Assembly: GCA_036417435.1 (NCBI GenBank)
Contig: CM070910.1
Span: forward strand, 77,236,784-77,300,783
Reading direction: 5' to 3'
From: Inia geoffrensis
Lineage: Eukaryota; Chordata; Mammalia; Artiodactyla; Iniidae
Length of the DNA stretch: 64,000 nucleotides
A program made the translations under genes and the position numbers. Under the pieces are notes generated by a model. It was not told the DNA's origin. It worked only from the letters and a program-made list of their open reading frames with translations, and did no database searches. Positions 61,403 to 64,000 of the stretch are shown here, one piece after another. Positions within the stretch are counted from its first letter, which is position 1; every line of letters starts with the position of its first letter.

Positions 61403-62467
61403 GCACAAGGACTGTGAAATAGAGAGAAATTCTTAAATAAGTCCTTGAGGTCTTGCGAGAACTCTTGGATTTACCACCTCTACATCCACAGCTGGTGGAG
61501 AGATAAGGCTGGACACTTGGGGCTGATACTATTGGTGAGGGAATGCAGACCCTCTGAGGTAATGGTGTATGATTCCCATTCCACGGGTCCCAAATCTCCA
61601 CGTTTAAGGGATTTATCCTTCAGCTAAAATATGCATGGAAAACCCAGAATATGGTCCACGAAGTGATCAGGCAAAATTTCTAAAATTCATCGCCATTTTC
61701 CCACCCTGGTACTCGAGTTCACCTTTCCAGATGCGATATTAACATTCTCCCCACTTCGAGAGTCAGTGCCTTTGACCTCTTGTTAGGCACAGTTTGCAAT
61801 TTCTGTGGAAGATGAGCAGGTATAAGGAGAACAAATGAGCGGCTAACTCGATGTGTTTGGACGGGCACATTGAACGATGATTTCCCTACAGGAAGAAGAA
61901 TTCACCAAAGGCCCAGCGTGCCATGCCAGATCGAGATTAGGGCCTAAAGCAATTATTCGGGTTTTCGGTCAGCTCACAAAAAAGCGAGTTGACAAAAGGA
62001 GATTTTTGGCACTGTAACTCACAATCCTGCGAAGTTCCAAATGACCCCTATCATCCAAAAATTTATAGAAGGAAGACTGTGAAGAGGACTTGAACACGAC
62101 ACAGAATTGCAGAAAACAGATATCAGGTGATAGATAAGAATTGCTCTGAAATCGTAGGAAAAGAGGCAGCAGTTCGACAGTGATGCACTTGGCCAAAAAG
62201 GGCGTATGCGTTTTTTCCTGAATATATTCAGGAAAAAACGCATACGCCCTTTTTGGCCAACCAAGCCAGCCTGCAATGGAAATCCGCACTAAAAGGAAGT
62301 CTCTCTTCCCACCGATCAAAATGGCCCTCCGAAAAAAATGTAAAATCCAGAGAGGCAGGACAGGCCATGGAGAACCGGCAGCCTTGTTATGCTGATGGGC
62401 GGGATGTAAATTGCCAACAGCCACTCTGGAGAAGTGGATGGTGTTTCCTGGAACAAAGAAAAAACCA
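60733..62467 (+). repeat. Satellite unit 36, copy 1 of a recent monomer duplication, 1735 bp
   Basis: Marked by gtggtatatccc, atattggactacacc, cctgaatgtgaag, tttatatgtctcc and gtgtatagcagc. All are shared with unit 37 at an offset of 1735. Confidence 0.95.
62189..62260. repeat. Palindrome, unit 36, perfect
   Basis: Arms pair completely. Confidence 0.97.
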
Positions 62468-63137
62468 AGCTAGAGAGCCTAGGGCACTTCCACTTATGGT
62501 GCTATAGATTCGGAAAATTTAAATGTAAAAGACAGAGCCACACCAAAGTTTGGGGCTGCTCTGTGTACGGGAACCTTGACTATGGTACAACTTCAATAGC
62601 CCAGAAAGAGAAAACTGGATATAGAAGTTGTGGTATATCCCTACAATGGAATATCACTCAACAATGAAATCAATGGCCACAGACCAGTAGCAGCATAATG
62701 AGTGGATTTAGTTACGATGATTCTAAGTGAAATAAGTCACACAGAAAAAGAAACATCATAAGATATCACTAATACCGGGAATGGAAACACGACTACGCAT
62801 GAACTGCATTTCAAAACACAGCAGAGTCTCACATTTACAAAAGAAATTTATGCTTGCTTAAGGTCAAAGGAGAGTCGGGAGGCTGCATAAAACCAGAGAT
62901 GGACATTAGGACAGATACCATTCCATAAGCCAAATATATATTGGACTACACCTACTCCTCGCTCAACCAAATCGACTCAACACCCCGTATTCAAAACCTA
63001 GGAATAAACCTGAATGTGAAGAAACTTAAAACCCATACATTTATATGTCTCCATAAGAAAATCACTTGTGTATAGCAGCATACACACAGCAGTGTAAATA
63101 AGCTAAACCCCTTATAAAAATAAATTTGAAAAAGAAA
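62261..63137 (+). mobile_element. L1 3' end, units 36/37
   Basis: Nearly identical to the preceding copy, including the same missing base in gctaaaccccttat. Differs at agccagcctgc near 62265. Confidence 0.85.
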
Positions 63138-64000
63138 GCACAAGGACTGTGAAATAGAGAGAAATTCTTAAATAAGTCCTTGAGGTCTTGCGAGAACTCT
63201 TGGATTTACCACCTCTACATCCACAGCTGGTGGAGAGATAAGGCTGGACACTTGGGGCTGATACTATTGGTGAGGGAATGCAGACCCTCTGAGGTAATGG
63301 TGTATGATTCCCATTCCACGGGTCCCAAATCTCCACGTTTAAGGGATTTATCCTTCAGCTAAAATATGCATGGAAAACCCAGAATATGGTCCACGAAGTG
63401 ATCAGGCAAAATTTCTAAAATTCATCGCCATTTTCCCACCCTGGTACTCGAGTTCACCTTTCCAGATGCGATATTAACATTCTCCCCACTTGGAGAGTCA
63501 GTGCCTTTGACCTCTTGTTAGGCACAGTTTGCAATTTCTGTGGAAGATGAGCAGGTATAAGGAGAACAAATGAGCGGCTAACTCGATGTGTTTGGACGGG
63601 CACATTGAACGATGATTTCCCTACAGGAAGAAGAATTCACCAAAGGCCCAGCGTGCCATGCCAGATCGAGATTAGGGCCTAAAGCAATTATTCGGGTTTT
63701 CGGTCAGCTCACAAAAAAGCGAGTTGACAAAAGGAGATTTTTGGCACTGTAACTCACAATCCTGCGAAGTTCCAAATGACCCCTATCATCCAAAAATTTA
63801 TAGAAGGAAGACTGTGAAGAGGACTTGAACACGACACAGAATTGCAGAAAACAGATATCAGGTGATAGATAAGAATTGCTCTGAAATCGTAGGAAAAGAG
63901 GCAGCAGTTCGAGAGTGATGCACTTGGCCAAAAAGGGCGTATGCGTTTTTTCCTGAATATATTCAGGAAAAAACGCATACGCCCTTTTTGGCCAACCAAG
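62468..64000 (+). repeat. Satellite unit 37, partial (1533 bp), copy 2 of the recent duplication
   Basis: Cut by the window edge just after the palindrome. Differences from unit 36 that I noticed: cacttggagag against cacttcgagag near 63487, and ttcgagagtg against ttcgacagtg near 63909. Confidence 0.95.
63924..63995. repeat. Palindrome, unit 37, perfect
   Basis: Complete, ending five bases before the window edge. Confidence 0.97.

Larger units (their letters stand above)
1..64000. repeat. Tandem satellite array, ~1735-bp monomer, 36 complete units plus one partial
   Basis: The same ~1735-bp sequence recurs head to tail from the first to the last base, without inversion, interruption or unrelated insertion. 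Unit lengths run from 1732 to 1737 bp. Neighbouring units differ by scattered substitutions and 1-bp indels. There is no flanking single-copy DNA. An EcoRI site (GAATTC) in the unassigned part recurs once per unit except in units 4, 15 and 18, where a substitution removes it. By inference this is heterochromatic satellite DNA of a laurasiatherian mammal. My best guess is the common cetacean satellite, because of the monomer length and its L1 content. The array call is certain from the sequence; the species call is not. Confidence 0.97.

Noticed and set aside
1..64000. CENP-B box (TTCG-4N-A-2N-CGGG)
   Set aside because: I checked the TTCG and CGGG/CCCG sites of the monomer on both strands; none has the required spacing and partner motif.
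1..64000. CRISPR array or bacterial/phage system
   Set aside because: The repeat period is 1.7 kb without short repeat-spacer structure, and the L1 content places the sequence in a mammal.
1..64000. 37 independent L1 insertions
   Set aside because: All copies share the same truncation point, orientation and neighbouring sequence, so they were multiplied with the satellite.

Overview
The window is one uninterrupted tandem array of a roughly 1.735-kb satellite repeat. No functional gene, RNA gene or CRISPR array could be supported. With the phase set at the first base of the window, there are 36 complete units (1732 to 1737 bp, mean about 1735) and a partial 37th of 1533 bp. Both ends lie inside the array, so the true array exceeds 64 kb.

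Each unit has three parts. (1) About 880 bp is the 3' end of a LINE-1 (L1) retrotransposon in sense orientation: a decayed ORF2 carboxy-terminal region, then the 3' UTR, an AATAAA signal and the remains of the A-rich tail. It begins at the right edge of the palindrome and crosses the arbitrary unit boundary. (2) About 785 bp is sequence I could not assign to any family. (3) A 72-bp inverted repeat with no spacer sits at the junction of the unassigned part and the L1 part. It is perfect in 19 units and has 1 to 4 defects in 18.

The L1 3' UTR resembles the L1 of laurasiatherian mammals (the tail block that ends in a TGTAAAT...AATAAA-like stretch). A tandem 1.7-kb satellite built from L1 fits what I remember of the common cetacean heterochromatin satellite, described as about 1.7 kb in baleen and sperm whales and shorter in dolphins, with an L1-derived portion. 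I therefore infer a whale, probably not a delphinoid. This identification is from memory and was not searched.

Region by region: ~470 to ~6110 is a divergent subfamily (type A, with a BamHI site in units 2 to 4) inside type B. Units 6-7 are repeated almost exactly as units 8-9 (3471-bp offset). Units 12 to 19 show a three-unit rhythm (5205 bp). Units 21-22 recur as 23-24. Units 25 to 33 alternate two monomer types with a slip at units 31 and 32, and units 26-27 recur as 28-29. Units 36 and 37 are a very recent single-monomer duplication. This is the pattern expected from repeated unequal exchange and conversion. Several duplication edges fall within a few hundred bases of the palindrome.

The open reading frames recur once per unit and have no independent support. 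One marks the old L1 ORF2 frame; the others are chance frames.
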